Both the position numbers and the translations under genes were made by a program. From the NCBI GenBank assembly GCA_002779345.1, contig PEWW01000025.1, forward strand, positions 1-5,429: a stretch of DNA of 5,429 bases. Direction: 5' to 3'. Under the pieces are notes generated by a model. The model saw only the letters and a list, made by a program, of their open reading frames with translations, made no database searches and was not told the origin of the DNA. The stretch's first letter is position 1. Each line of letters opens with the position of its first letter. Origin of the DNA: Candidatus Omnitrophica bacterium CG07_land_8_20_14_0_80_50_8. GTDB lineage: Bacteria > Omnitrophota > Gorgyraeia > 2-02-FULL-51-18. Shown piece after piece: positions 4,980 through 5,429 of this stretch.

Positions 4980-4993
4980 CGAAGTGAGGAAAT

Positions 4994-5429
4994 ATGAACA
5001 AAGAAATAGCCACAACTAAAATAGCGATTTTCCGTAAACGTGAGATCAGAAAGACCATCCATAACAATGAATGGTGGTTTGTGGTTAATGATGTTGTATT
5101 AGCGCTTAACGACTCGCCTAATGTTCAGGATTATATCAAGAAGATGCGTAAGCGTGACAATGAGCTTAGCAAAGGGTGGGGACAATTTGTCACCCCCCTT
5201 TCTGTTAAGACATCTGGTGGTGAGCAAAAGCTCAACTGTGCCAACACAGAAGGTATTTTTCGCATTATCCAGTCTATCCCATCTCCAAAGGCCGAGCCGT
5301 TTAAGCGGTGGTTAGCCAGGGTCGGGTATGAACGAATTCAGGAAATTGAAAATCCGGAGCTTGCTACAAAAAGAACAAGGGTTTTATATAAGGCAAAAGG
5401 GTATAGCGATGAATGGATTGAGAAACGGA
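4994..5429 (+). CDS. Bro-N domain protein, phage antirepressor type (3' end outside window)
   Basis: This encodes 145 complete codons from ATG 4994, preceded by GAGGA (4986-4990). Residues 10-115 form a Bro-N domain: IAIFRKREIRKTIHNNEWWF, VVNDVVLALND, then YIKKMRKRD, the variable GQFVTPLSV segment, CANTEGIFRIIQSIPSPKAE and PFKRWLARVGYERIQEIENP. The final visible part, KRTRVLYKAKGYSDEWIEKR, belongs to the common prophage form in which a second conserved region follows. Bro-N proteins bind DNA and act as antirepressors or regulators in phages and islands. The reading frame is clean and codon use looks normal, in contrast to the broken genes to its left. It probably has its own promoter and a structured leader. 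The C-terminal domain and target cannot be judged. Confidence 0.92.
   Translation, partial: MNKEIATTKIAIFRKREIRKTIHNNEWWFVVNDVVLALNDSPNVQDYIKKMRKRDNELSKGWGQFVTPLSVKTSGGEQKLNCANTEGIFRIIQSIPSPKAEPFKRWLARVGYERIQEIENPELATKRTRVLYKAKGYSDEWIEKR

Noticed and set aside
4865..4987. 40-codon frame directly before the Bro-N gene
   Set aside because: Weak ribosome site, start upstream of the predicted transcription start, and it coincides with two strong hairpins. Kept only as an alternative reading.
5121..5315. 64-codon plus-strand frame
   Set aside because: Alternative-frame shadow inside the Bro-N gene.
1..5429. CRISPR array or known complete defence system
   Set aside because: No regularly spaced repeats, no cas genes and no recognised multi-gene defence set are visible.

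Overview
The window looks like a bacterial chromosome at a hotspot for mobile DNA. The organism cannot be named from the sequence. The TadA fragment, the bacterial-type tRNA-Ser with encoded CCA and the sigma70-like promoters point to a bacterium. ORF6N and Bro-N antirepressor genes among decayed recombinases and GC-rich palindromic repeats are, from memory, common in genomes of uncultured phyla such as Omnitrophota or Elusimicrobiota; this is a weak inference.

Layout. (1) 1-276: 3' end of tadA, then four consecutive hairpins (286-444) and an intact tRNA-Ser(GGA) at 453-540. This is the host housekeeping anchor. (2) 521-2487: a candidate integrated mini-island of about 1.97 kb. The last 17 bases of the tRNA body recur at 2471-2487 with one mismatch, as expected of attL/attR. 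It holds an HTH gene with a terminase-small-subunit-like look, an overlapping excisionase-type HTH gene, and a NYN-domain (predicted RNase) gene with its own near-consensus promoter. No integrase gene is present. The NYN message would begin with a hairpin and U-tract directly before the start codon. (3) 2433-3433, minus strand: a large serine recombinase pseudogene with an internal deletion, a frameshift and a C-terminus replaced by repeat DNA. (4) 3543-4094, minus strand: an ORF6N-domain gene split by one in-frame TAA, with recognisable coding sequence after it. (5) 2534-2615 and 4285-4367: inverted copies of a repeat bracketing regions 3 and 4, each ending in a hairpin supported by a compensatory base pair. 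(6) 4285-4510: a GC-rich block rich in helices, then about 330 bases with no convincing gene. (7) 4839-5429: a promoter, a leader of about 120 nt with two hairpins, and the start of a Bro-N antirepressor gene that runs off the window.

How the parts relate. The excisionase-like gene, the tandem 11-bp repeats beside attR and the tRNA duplication fit a tyrosine-integrase island that has lost its integrase or is moved in trans. The NYN gene is the best cargo candidate. The recombinase and ORF6N region looks like the debris of a second element. The most interesting unexplained parts are the NYN leader, the Bro-N leader and the GC-rich multi-helix block.
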